NCBI GenBank assembly: GCA_963675945.1
Contig: OY780932.1
Location: forward strand, 3,720,001-3,784,000
Reading direction: 5' to 3'
From: G963556115 sp963675945
GTDB taxonomy: Bacteria > Planctomycetota > SZUA-567
Length of the DNA: 64,000 nucleotides
Below, piece by piece: positions 46,639 through 54,058 of this stretch; position 1 is the stretch's first letter; every line of letters starts with the position of its first letter. The position numbers and the translations under genes are program-made. The notes under the pieces are model-generated. The model was not told where the DNA came from and ran no database searches. It saw only the letters and a program-made list of their open reading frames with translations.

Positions 46639-46687
46639 CAGTTAGAAATTCCGCTTCAGGCTACACCCTGCGCTCCATTTCTAACTG
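46639..46687 (+). other. Stem-loop 3' of the IS3 remnant (copy 2)
   Basis: Perfect 11-bp arms (46639-46649 and 46677-46687, CAGTTAGAAAT and its complement) enclose 27 nt, 11 nt after the stop codon. The loop differs from copy 1 (20898-20946) at only three transitions. Five of eleven stem pairs differ and all remain complementary. The inner stem is CAGG/CCTG. Confidence 0.7.
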
Positions 46688-46737
46688 TTTGAAGTCCACT
46701 TTAAATTAATCTTATTTTTGTCTGGAAAATTAGACCA

Positions 46738-47007
46738 CCTTACATTACCCGCACTACTAGAACAGTACATAACCGAAAAGATTGACAGCTCGGTGAATAC
46801 GCCAGCGAAGCCGAAGTCATCAATGATGCCCTCTACCTGCTAGAAACAGAGAACAAACTCACTGTTACAGAGAAAAACGCAAAGCTGGAAGTTGAACTCA
46901 AAAAAAACGAGGATGATATTGCTGCCGGAAAACACACAATACTCAAAAAACAAAGAAGATATTCGCAGCTTTATCAACGGAATCCGAGAAAAAGTTACCA
47001 ACAATGA
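46738..47007 (+). pseudogene. Decayed ParD-family antitoxin gene
   Basis: Fragments in different frames together give a ParD pattern. TLPALLEQYITEKIDSS is followed, after one frame change, by GEYASEAEVINDALYLLETE (ribbon-helix-helix and dimer helix). After another change comes NKEDIRSFINGIREKV. At least two frameshifts are needed. One frame ends in TGA overlapping the toxin ATG at 47004. The start is lost at the junction with the IS3 remnant. Confidence 0.75.
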
Positions 47008-47288
47008 GCTACATACTTCTCATCTCAGATCAGCCACACTCAAACCTCAAAAGAATAGACTACTACACAGTTATTGCATGAGTTAACGCTCAAGCAGACA
47101 GCTACCTTGAATCAGGATACACCGCCTTCACAAGAAAACTGGACAAACCCAAGAGCGGACGCATACACAATAACAGCACAACATACCGCACATACCCAGT
47201 CGGTAAACACCTTGTTTTCTACCAAATCAACGAAACAGACAAGATTATTGAAATTACCAGAGTAATTCACCAGCAATCAGATATGTGA
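47004..47288 (+). pseudogene. ParE-family toxin gene with an in-frame stop
   Basis: Starting at ATG 47004, 25 codons read MSYILLISDQ...RIDYYTVIA up to a TGA at 47079. The same frame then continues as VNAQADSYLESGYTAF...PVGKHLVFYQINETDKIIEITRVIHQQSDM, the ParE/RelE-like core and C-terminus. Apart from the stop it is full length (~94 codons). Since the antitoxin is broken too, loss of toxin function fits. The canonical sense codon at 47079 is probably Trp or Arg. Confidence 0.8.
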
Positions 47289-47430
47289 TTCATAGACATA
47301 CTTTCAATGAATTCTATTATCCCAGACTTATCGTATATTGTCAATTATTTGATACTTTACAGCTCTATTATAATTATTTAGAAAGTGCATTTTATACTTG
47401 TTATTTTGGATACATATGGTAAAATATAGT

Positions 47431-47448
47431 TGTACGAGATTATGTACA
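47431..47448. promoter_or_regulatory. YefM-type operator (two TGTAC boxes 12 bp apart)
   Basis: TGTACG at 47431 and TGTACA at 47443 are 12 bp apart, centre to centre. The known yefM-yoeB operator of E. coli has two palindromes with TGTACA cores at that spacing. The boxes lie 29 bp upstream of the antitoxin start, so autoregulation by YefM/YoeB is expected. Confidence 0.65.
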
Positions 47449-47476
47449 AGCATATCTATTGAAAAGGAGAATGGCA

Positions 47477-47731
47477 ATGCGAGTTTTAACATACTCTGAC
47501 GCTAGGGCAAAACTAGCTCCAGTAATTGACAGTGTGGTTGAAGATAGGGAGCCAGTTGTTATCACTAAGAAGGGTGAGAAGTCTGTTGTAATGATCTCTC
47601 TGGAAGATTATGAAGCGATGGAGGAGACCGCATACCTTTTACGCTCGCCTGTCAATGCACAACAATTACAGAAGTCAATCGAACAGCTTGAGAGTGGTAA
47701 CGGTAAAGTAAGGGAATTAGTCGAAGAATGA
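47477..47731 (+). CDS. yefM: YefM/Phd-family antitoxin
   Basis: 84 residues from ATG 47477, chosen since AAAAGGAGA stands at the right distance; an ATG six bases earlier is too close. MRVLTYSDARAKLAPVIDSVVEDREPVVITKKGEKSVVMISLEDYEAMEET is a full Phd/YefM DNA-binding domain. The C-terminal helix (QLQKSIEQLESGNG) is the part that neutralises the toxin. The stop overlaps the toxin ATG. It is intact, unlike the ParD/ParE pair just upstream. Confidence 0.92.
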   Translation: MRVLTYSDARAKLAPVIDSVVEDREPVVITKKGEKSVVMISLEDYEAMEETAYLLRSPVNAQQLQKSIEQLESGNGKVRELVEE

Positions 47732-47988
47732 ATCTGACTTTTTCTGATCAAGCATGGGAAGACTACCAATACTGGATCAAGACAGATAAAGCTATATTAA
47801 AACGTATCAATAAGCTTATAACTGATATAAAGAAAAACCCATACTCTGGAATAGGGAAACCAGAGCCGCTGCGTCATCAATTATCTAGTTATTATAGTAG
47901 GCGGGTAACTGATGAACATCGTATTGTTTATAAAGCAACCTCAGATACAATTCTTATCGCTCAGCTCAGATACCATTATGTTGATTGA
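47728..47988 (+). CDS. yoeB: YoeB-family mRNA interferase toxin
   Basis: 86 residues, overlapping yefM by ATGA. Family marks: FSDQAWEDYQYWIKTDKAILKRINKLI, NPYSGIGKPEPLRHQLSSYYSRRVTDEHRIVY and LRYHYVD. The catalytic Glu (GKPEPL), Arg (RRVTDEHR) and C-terminal His (YHY) are all present, so the toxin is probably functional: a ribosome-dependent RNase held by YefM. Confidence 0.93.
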   Translation: MNLTFSDQAWEDYQYWIKTDKAILKRINKLITDIKKNPYSGIGKPEPLRHQLSSYYSRRVTDEHRIVYKATSDTILIAQLRYHYVD

Positions 47989-47999
47989 ATGTATAATTA

Positions 48000-48432
48000 T
48001 AAGTCTTGGAAAAAGTGATCAAAAAAAACGAGGGATCTTGGAACTTGTACGAAAGCGCGGGAATGTATCTCAAACCTGCAAAGTTTTGGGCTTCTCTCGT
48101 GATAGATTTTAAATATTGACCACACCAAAACAAAAGTAAAGAATCCTCAGACAAATGGTATTTGTGAGCGTCTACATAAAACCATTAAGGATAAATTTTA
48201 TAATGTCACTTTTCGTAAAAAAGTACATAATACCCTTGAAAAGCTTCAGCAGGATCTGGATGAATGGCTGAAGTATTATAATAAAGAGGGTTCACATAGT
48301 GAAGCCCGCTGTTACGGCAAGTCTCCCGCACAGACTTTTACAGAATCTAAAGCCTTGGCCAAGGATAAGCAACTTGACATCATCGGACGGACAGTACAAG
48401 TTGAAAAAGTCAATGCTAAAGTCGCAGGATAA
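48000..48432 (+). pseudogene. Internally deleted IS481-type transposase
   Basis: The front (to 48112) reads KKRGILELVRKRGNVSQTCKVLGFSRDRF, an HTH of the IS481 group, and stops. From 48115 another frame gives the integrase C-terminus: VKNPQTNGICERLHKTIKDKF (with catalytic Glu), DLDEWLKYYNKEGSHSEARCYGKSPAQTF, ending at 48432. The central ~200 residues with both Asp are missing. The limits of the element itself are unclear. Confidence 0.75.
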
Positions 48433-48573
48433 TTATTATGTGTCTGTCAGGTAAAAGAGTGGCTAGTACACCTCAAGTCAACGCTCTTCTCGCAAAACGC
48501 TCAGCCATACTTCACCCCACCGCTACATATGATTACACTCTCAGTTTTTATTCGCCGACTCATAAAACCTTTG

Positions 48574-48703
48574 ACATACCTTTGAAAAAGGTATGCCAAA
48601 CGTCCATGCAAATGGACGGGCTGCGAGATGCAGCCTCAGCCAGTAACTACGTTACTGGCTGGATCAATCTATCATCCATATAGAAAATTGCTCTTGCAAT
48701 TTT
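48574..48703 (+). other. Train of five short-loop hairpins
   Basis: In 130 bp: CATACCTTT/AAAGGTATG (48575-48595, GAA loop); CGTCCAT/ATGGACG (48601-48618, GCAA loop); GGCTGC/GCAGCC (48619-48635, 5-nt loop); AGCCAGTAAC/GTTACTGGCT (48638-48660, TAC loop); GAAAATTGC/GCAATTTTC (48683-48703). All stems are perfect. No coding potential is convincing. It could be a structured RNA, the end of a mobile element, or a terminator cluster. The rest of 48433-48850 contains nothing I can identify. Confidence 0.6.
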
Positions 48704-48850
48704 CCCACCTTTCCTCCTGAAAGCCCCAACCAAACCCTACTCAACCCAGTTTGCACTCACAAGTCCCACCACCACCCCAATAAGCCCCACCGCCTCAGCA
48801 TAGTGAAGGCAAAATCTAGCTATAAATATGAGTAAGATTTAACCAACCGT

Positions 48851-48891
48851 AAAAAAAGGTACCGACCACACCTCAAGTGCAATCGGTACCT
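48851..48891 (-). terminator. Terminator of tRNA-Ser(UGA)
   Basis: AGGTACCGA/TCGGTACCT arms (48857-48865, 48883-48891) are followed on the minus strand by seven T. Confidence 0.85.
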
Positions 48892-48902
48892 CTTTATTAG
48901 TT

Positions 48903-48992
48903 TGGCGGAGCGAGAGGGATTCGAACCCCCGGTGGCGCGAACCACACTGGTTTTCAAAACCAGCTCGATAAACCGGGCTCTGACATCGCTCC
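48903..48992 (-). tRNA. tRNA-Ser (anticodon UGA)
   Basis: 90 nt with encoded CCA. The acceptor is GGAGCGA/TCGCTCC with discriminator G. The anticodon stem CTGGT/ACCAG encloses TTTGAAA, giving UGA for UCN codons. A long variable arm is present. It lies between the decayed transposon patch and an IS30 element, a typical insertion neighbourhood. Confidence 0.96.
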
Positions 48993-49139
48993 ATCAATTA
49001 ATAACGCTTTAAATTGTAGAAATAGAGTATAGTAAAATGCCGTGATTATGCAAGTGCATATTGATTTTTTTTTAAATTATTTTATAATGGATTTTTCCAG
49101 TGTTATCATCATGCTGGACAATACCAATAATATAATACT

Positions 49140-50229
49140 TGGATTCAAATTCTAAGTGCAACACTTGCACTTTTTACGAAGCCCGTTTGTATACCTCAAG
49201 CGGGCTTTTAAATCCCAGTCTCTTTCTTGGTCGACTGTTAACCAATTTCTCTATTGCTTCGAGTCTTTTTTGAGTTACATTCAGTAGCTCTCGATCTTTA
49301 GGGAAATACTGCCTTAGTAAACCGTTTGTATTCTCGTTGCTACCACGCTCCCAGGCACTGTACGGATGACAGAAATAACTCTTACACTTTAACACTTCAT
49401 TCACATCACCATGACCTGCAAATTCCTTACCATTATCATAAGTAATCGTGCAAACTCTAAAGCTTCTCAGTAAGCGAATTATTTCAGCCTTCACAAGTTC
49501 ACTGCTTTTATTTCTAACGAACCCAAGCCTTAATAAACCACTCTTGCGCTCAAGCAATGTTACAAGGTATCCTTTATGATTTGCCCCACTTACTAGATCT
49601 GCTTCCCAGTCACCTATTCTCTTGCGTCTCTCGATGGCTCCAGGGCGTTTGTCTATACTGATCGCATTCTTGATTCTTCCTCTATTATCAGTACTTCTGC
49701 ACCGTCTCTTCTGTTTACGCTTGCCATTAATTCTAAGGTGCATATATAGTTTTCCGCCATGCTTTTTGTCCTCAACAATTAATTGATAAATACTCTCATG
49801 AGAGATGGTAAACCCAAAGAGTTTCTTGCTAATGCCAGAGATTTGCTCAGGAGAAAAATCCTGTCGCAGTTTCCTGATAATAAATCTTTTGACATATTCG
49901 TCAAGCTTTTTCATTCTGGGTATTGCTCTGCGTTTCATCGCTTTTCTTTGAGCCTGCTTGTTTCTATATCCACGTCTACCACTATTGCGCTGTATTTCTC
50001 TGCTTATGGTGCACCTGTGCACTCCAACAACTCTAGCTATGTAAGAATAGGTTTTATTCTCTTGCAATAACACTTTGATAACTGTACGATCTTCATAAGT
50101 AAGGTGGTGGTATTTCTTTTTCATATGCTCTCCTTGAGTGATAGAAATAGAAGGTTTTGGCGAACTATATATCGACCACCTTACTATTTTCTATTTTAAC
50201 TCAAGTGTTGCACTTGGAATTTGAATCCA
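49140..50229 (-). mobile_element. Complete IS30-family insertion sequence, 1090 bp
   Basis: Terminal inverted repeats of 28 bp with one mismatch (49140-49167 and 50202-50229; TGGATTCAAATTCTAAGTGC at the left end) flank a single intact transposase gene. No clear target duplication is seen. The near-perfect ends and intact frame suggest a recent, potentially active insertion. Confidence 0.92.
49174..50124 (-). CDS. IS30-family transposase
   Basis: 316 residues. The HTH_38 region (HHLTYEDRTVIKVLLQENKTYSYIARVVGVHRCTISREI) and a second HTH (QDFSPEQISGISKK) precede an rve domain. Its catalytic residues are Asp in DWEADLVSG, Asp in ITYDNGKEF and Glu in SNENTNGLLRQYFPK. The length is typical of the family. 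GGAGAGCAT precedes the ATG. Confidence 0.95.
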   Translation of the reverse strand: MKKKYHHLTYEDRTVIKVLLQENKTYSYIARVVGVHRCTISREIQRNSGRRGYRNKQAQRKAMKRRAIPRMKKLDEYVKRFIIRKLRQDFSPEQISGISKKLFGFTISHESIYQLIVEDKKHGGKLYMHLRINGKRKQKRRCRSTDNRGRIKNAISIDKRPGAIERRKRIGDWEADLVSGANHKGYLVTLLERKSGLLRLGFVRNKSSELVKAEIIRLLRSFRVCTITYDNGKEFAGHGDVNEVLKCKSYFCHPYSAWERGSNENTNGLLRQYFPKDRELLNVTQKRLEAIEKLVNSRPRKRLGFKSPLEVYKRAS

Positions 50230-50362
50230 CCATATTTACCAGTTAGAATCTGCTGTTTTTTTCAGCATACTCCGGATTTTGCCCCAGTATTGAGGCTGAT
50301 CCGAATTCCCTCTACACCTTGACCAATTTGCCCCAGAAGCCAAGAGCTACAGGAGTTTTCAG

Positions 50363-51358
50363 ATGCGTATACTTGTTACCGGTGGAGCTGGATTTCTCGG
50401 CAGACATATTCTAGACAAACTGCTGGATGCGGGCTATAGTGATATCCGAATTTTATCCAGAGGCAAATATCCAGATCTCAGCGAATGCGGTATCGAGGTT
50501 ATCAGTTCAGATCTGGCAGACAAGGATGCTCTTACCAGCGCCTGTGAAGGGGTGGACAGCATCTTCCACGTTGCCGCCAAGACCGGCATCAGTGGTCGCC
50601 TCAAGGATTATTACCAGACCAACATCCTCGGCACCCGTAATATCCTCCAAGCCGCCGGGATGCGTGGAGTAAAGAACTTCATCTATACCAGCACCCCGAG
50701 TGTGGTCTACGGCCGCGAAGAGATCCGCTACGGCGACGAAGAGATCCCCTATCCGCATAATTACCTCACCCACTACGCCGCAACCAAGGCCGAAGCCGAA
50801 GCTATGGTACTCGCCTACAACGGCCGCGCCGGTCTACATACCTGTGCCCTCCGCCCCCACCTCATCTTCGGACCAGGCGACACCAATCTTACCCCGCGAA
50901 TTATCAGCCGAGCCAGAGCCGGCAAGCTCAGAATTATCGGTGATGCCAAGAATCTGGTCAGTGTCTGCTATGTCGAGAACGCCGCTGCTGCCCATCTTGC
51001 CGCTCTGACCCAGCTCGAGCGACAAAATCCCAAGGTCTGTGGCCAAGCCTTCTTTATCAATGAAGACACTGAGGTAAACTGCTGGGATTTTATTAATACC
51101 CTTCTGCGTGCCTGTAACGCCCCTGAGGTTGAGCGCCGACTCTCCAGCAGCACCGCATATATTGTCGGCACAATACTCGAACACCTCAGTGGTATCTTTG
51201 CCCCCGATTGGGAACCACCACTCACCAGATTTCTGGTTCTCCAACTCTCAACCAGTCACTACTTCTCCAATCACAAAGCCAAAACCCTTCTTAACTGGAG
51301 TCCCCAGGTAAGTTTAGCCGAAGCTATAACCCGTACCGCTGCTGAATTCAAAGCTTAA
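50363..51358 (+). CDS. NAD-dependent epimerase / 3-beta-hydroxysteroid dehydrogenase-like reductase
   Basis: 331 residues of the extended SDR family. GGAGFLGRHILDKLLDAG binds the cofactor near the N-terminus. DSIFHVAAKTGISG, the catalytic YAATKAEAE (~residue 137), YTSTPSVVYG and RPHLIFGPGD follow. The 3-beta-HSD-like pattern also occurs in sterol, hopanoid and nucleotide-sugar enzymes. The substrate is not evident. CAGGAG stands eight bases before the ATG. It sits alone between the IS30 element and a convergent receptor gene. Confidence 0.85.
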   Translation: MRILVTGGAGFLGRHILDKLLDAGYSDIRILSRGKYPDLSECGIEVISSDLADKDALTSACEGVDSIFHVAAKTGISGRLKDYYQTNILGTRNILQAAGMRGVKNFIYTSTPSVVYGREEIRYGDEEIPYPHNYLTHYAATKAEAEAMVLAYNGRAGLHTCALRPHLIFGPGDTNLTPRIISRARAGKLRIIGDAKNLVSVCYVENAAAAHLAALTQLERQNPKVCGQAFFINEDTEVNCWDFINTLLRACNAPEVERRLSSSTAYIVGTILEHLSGIFAPDWEPPLTRFLVLQLSTSHYFSNHKAKTLLNWSPQVSLAEAITRTAAEFKA

Positions 51359-51367
51359 TCTCAACTA

Positions 51368-51403
51368 ATGAGCCAGTCACACTCACTGGTGTAACTGGCT
51401 CAT
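51368..51403. terminator. Stem-loop between convergent genes
   Basis: 10-bp arms ATGAGCCAGT/ACTGGCTCAT with an inner CACTCACTGGTG. No T-run follows, so termination is likely only if assisted by Rho. Confidence 0.4.
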
Positions 51404-51494
51404 CAAGCGTCCCTCCCCTATCGGCCTCTCCACAGCCAGATCTATTCTGATTCACCCATCATCCGCGACAACCCTACATATCACTCAAGATCAG

Positions 51495-53651
51495 CTAAAA
51501 CTTGCCAAAGTCCTCATCATCAAGTTTTATGACATCACTAGGGCGTACAAGCCCGGCATTCTTTACCGGCTCGTCATTCATTCCCCAAGTATGATCATTA
51601 ACTTTACTACTTGAAGAAGCTAACTTCTTATGCACCGGTCTCTTCGTACCATGCTTGATCTTCGCAACCTGAAGAACAAAGCTGGAAATAAGCCTATCCA
51701 ATTCAACAGACATACTAGACATCTCTTCACTGGCACTTGCGGTCTCCTCAGAATTAGCGCTATTAGCCTGGGTCACCTTCTCAATATCGGCAATCGCCTG
51801 GGCAATATGCTCCATACTCTGAGACTGCGAAGAAGTGGATTCCGCAATACCACCAATCAACTCACTGGTTTTGTTTATGCCATCTGCGATATTATTAAGC
51901 GATTCCGCGGTAACCGTACTCATACTATTACCACGTTCAATCTCTGCGACCACACTCTCAATTAGTGACGCAGTCTCTCCTGCCGCCTTGGCACTACGCG
52001 CCGCCAGATTCCTTACCTCTTCTGCAACAACCGCAAATCCCTTGCCGTGCACCCCGGCTCGTGCCGCTTCGACAGCCGCATTCAGAGCCAAGAGATTGGT
52101 TTGAAAAGCGATATCATCAATAGTCTTGATAATCTGCTGCACCTCACTGGCTCTACCCGCCATACTCTGCATCGCCACGCTCAGATCCTGCATCTGCTTC
52201 TGGCCGATAGTCGCCGCCTGATTCGCTTCACCAGCAAAATTACTTGCTGTCGCCGCGTTCTCCGCACTCACACTTGTCTGGTTTCGCAGGTGAGATATCG
52301 AATCGGTAATCCTCTCAATAGTCGCTGCCTGATCGGTTGCGCCCTGTGATAATTCCTGACTGGCTGAACTAACCTGCTCTGCACCCTGGCTCACCTGCTT
52401 GGCTGAAATACGGGCTTGAGCAAGTGCGTCATTAAAGTTCCCAACCATAGCCTTAATCGAATTACCAAGTTCATCATCTGCGCCTCTGGCCTCTATAGAA
52501 ACATCCAGATGCTTATCAGCAATTCTATTTGCGACATATGAAATATGCCTGAGATATTTCTGCAGCTCAACAACAGTTCTGGTAATATCGCCAAATTCAT
52601 CATAACGTTTAAGTGCATTCTGAAGTTGCAAACTATCTTCATCAGCATTTACACGCCCTACTGCAAGATTGGACATCAATTTATCAAGTGTTTTAAGTAC
52701 CTTATCTACAGATCCTATTAAAACAATTACTACAATACTGATAGCAATAATAAGCGCAATACCAGCTATAAAGAATAGAATGTACACTCTGTCCAATGAA
52801 GCAAGAAGTTCTTTTTCCGGAACACTCAGAATTATCAGCCAATCATTATCAGTTTTTGTTACTTCTGCAATTTTATGATCATTGATTGACTCCCACCAAT
52901 ACCTGACTTCACCATCATTCTTCAATGCCTCAAAAAACATTTTATTTGTTGCTGCCACTCCTGGTTGTTTGACAAATTCTTCATTCATTACTAATTTAGG
53001 ATTTGGATGCGCCACAACCAGACCGATACTAGACAGAATAAAAGTATATCCGGTTTTCCCGGCTGTAGCTTTTTTTACATATCTGTCATAGATATCAGAC
53101 ATCTTATTACCGATAAAGAGCACCCCGATAACACTATTTCCCTCCTTTACCGGGACAGACACACCGAAGATCAGGCTTCCCGAAGCTCTATTTTCAATAG
53201 GATCTGTAATGTATGCCTCTCCGCCGATAGACTTTTTGAAATACTCCCTGTCCTTGACATTGATACCTACAGCCTCAGGACTACTCGCCGCAACTGCCTG
53301 GCCGCTCTTATCAATGAGTGCAATGATATCAAATTTACTATTCTGCTCTACCAGATTCTTTAGGTGCACTCCCAGCTTTGTCGCCAGAGCCTTATCACCG
53401 CCCTGTACAGCATCGATAAACTCCTTACTCCCTGCCATTACACTGGCAAGCAATTTATCATTTCTAAGCTGAGCATTTATCTCATCCCTGACGGATGCAA
53501 CCCGGTTTCGGATTGTATTCTTCTCAGAACTCAGCACAACATTCGACATATCCCAGCTTATATAGAACTGAATACCTCCAGAAATAATAACAACTGCGCC
53601 AATAATCCACAACAGCATCTTACTTCTAAACTTCAGACGGGTGTTTTTCAT
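51495..53651 (-). CDS. Methyl-accepting chemotaxis protein (dCache-HAMP-signalling)
   Basis: 718 residues. TM1 (~10-32) and TM2 (~288-312) enclose a dCache sensor (FDIIALIDKSGQAVAASSPEAVGINVKDREYFKKSI, GVSVPVKEGNSVIGVLFIGNKMSDIYD). A HAMP-like region (~320-420) and a full signalling hairpin follow, with FQTNLLALNAAVEAARAG...GFAVVAEEVRNLA. The tail ends RPSDVIKLDDEDFGKF, matching the receptor at 22321 (KPKDQIILDDSEFGKF). AAGGAGG precedes the ATG. No cytoplasmic chemotaxis genes adjoin it. Confidence 0.93.
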   Translation of the reverse strand: MKNTRLKFRSKMLLWIIGAVVIISGGIQFYISWDMSNVVLSSEKNTIRNRVASVRDEINAQLRNDKLLASVMAGSKEFIDAVQGGDKALATKLGVHLKNLVEQNSKFDIIALIDKSGQAVAASSPEAVGINVKDREYFKKSIGGEAYITDPIENRASGSLIFGVSVPVKEGNSVIGVLFIGNKMSDIYDRYVKKATAGKTGYTFILSSIGLVVAHPNPKLVMNEEFVKQPGVAATNKMFFEALKNDGEVRYWWESINDHKIAEVTKTDNDWLIILSVPEKELLASLDRVYILFFIAGIALIIAISIVVIVLIGSVDKVLKTLDKLMSNLAVGRVNADEDSLQLQNALKRYDEFGDITRTVVELQKYLRHISYVANRIADKHLDVSIEARGADDELGNSIKAMVGNFNDALAQARISAKQVSQGAEQVSSASQELSQGATDQAATIERITDSISHLRNQTSVSAENAATASNFAGEANQAATIGQKQMQDLSVAMQSMAGRASEVQQIIKTIDDIAFQTNLLALNAAVEAARAGVHGKGFAVVAEEVRNLAARSAKAAGETASLIESVVAEIERGNSMSTVTAESLNNIADGINKTSELIGGIAESTSSQSQSMEHIAQAIADIEKVTQANSANSEETASASEEMSSMSVELDRLISSFVLQVAKIKHGTKRPVHKKLASSSSKVNDHTWGMNDEPVKNAGLVRPSDVIKLDDEDFGKF

Positions 53652-54058
53652 TGACAGCCTCCTTCACACAAATGGTGTTTAAGCAAAGTAGCACTCTGCT
53701 TAAACACCTACACAAATAAGATACAAACACTTTACACACACAAATTAAGTTCAATATTAACCATACCACACAAATGTCTCTATTCAAGTTATCGCTAAAT
53801 TATCTCACTTTTTTCCTATCATTTTTTTTACATTTTTTAGCAAGATAATGCTTATATCGAAAATTAATATCCTTCTTGCAGAAATAAAAAAAAACACACT
53901 CCCCAAACGGAGTGACCCACAACCCAATTATACAATTAATGTTATAATTATCAATCATACATATAACCACCCCAGAAAATTCCTCTTACCCCCAGAAAAT
54001 TATCATAATACCAAACCGCCAACAATACCATCCTGATAGCTCGCAAAACGCTATCCTG
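53652..54058. other. Intergenic region, AT-rich
   Basis: 407 bp upstream of the receptor gene, containing the terminator of the PAS gene and presumably the receptor promoter. A cluster of A/T runs lies near 53820-53890. No gene is supported. Confidence 0.4.
53886..53914 (-). terminator. Terminator of the multi-PAS gene
   Basis: CACTCC/GGAGTG arms (53897-53914) lead on the minus strand into GTGTTTTTTTTTA. Confidence 0.75.

Larger units (their letters stand above)
46343..46737 (+). mobile_element. Internally deleted IS3-family element (395 bp)
   Basis: It begins TGGTCTAAAG and ends in the complement TTAGACCA, with the inner AAGGTGG block of the copy at 20846-22156. Only the first ~22 codons of orfA and the last ~45 codons of orfB remain, joined in frame. 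Both ends and the 3' stem-loop are kept, so it could still be moved in trans. It abuts the front of the decayed parD gene. Confidence 0.85.

Noticed and set aside
47079..47081. TGA in parE read as selenocysteine or tryptophan
   Set aside because: No SECIS-like stem follows directly, and many TGA codons end normal genes in this window (for example CbiZ-neighbour overlaps ATGA). Together with the broken parD, pseudogene decay is simpler.
48438..48683. 81-codon open frame after the IS481 remnant
   Set aside because: It runs across the hairpin train, lacks a ribosome-binding site and resembles nothing known.
45843..50229. Defence island or prophage in the accessory patch
   Set aside because: Only insertion sequences, toxin-antitoxin modules and tRNA genes are visible; no restriction, nuclease-helicase, integrase or phage structural genes were found.
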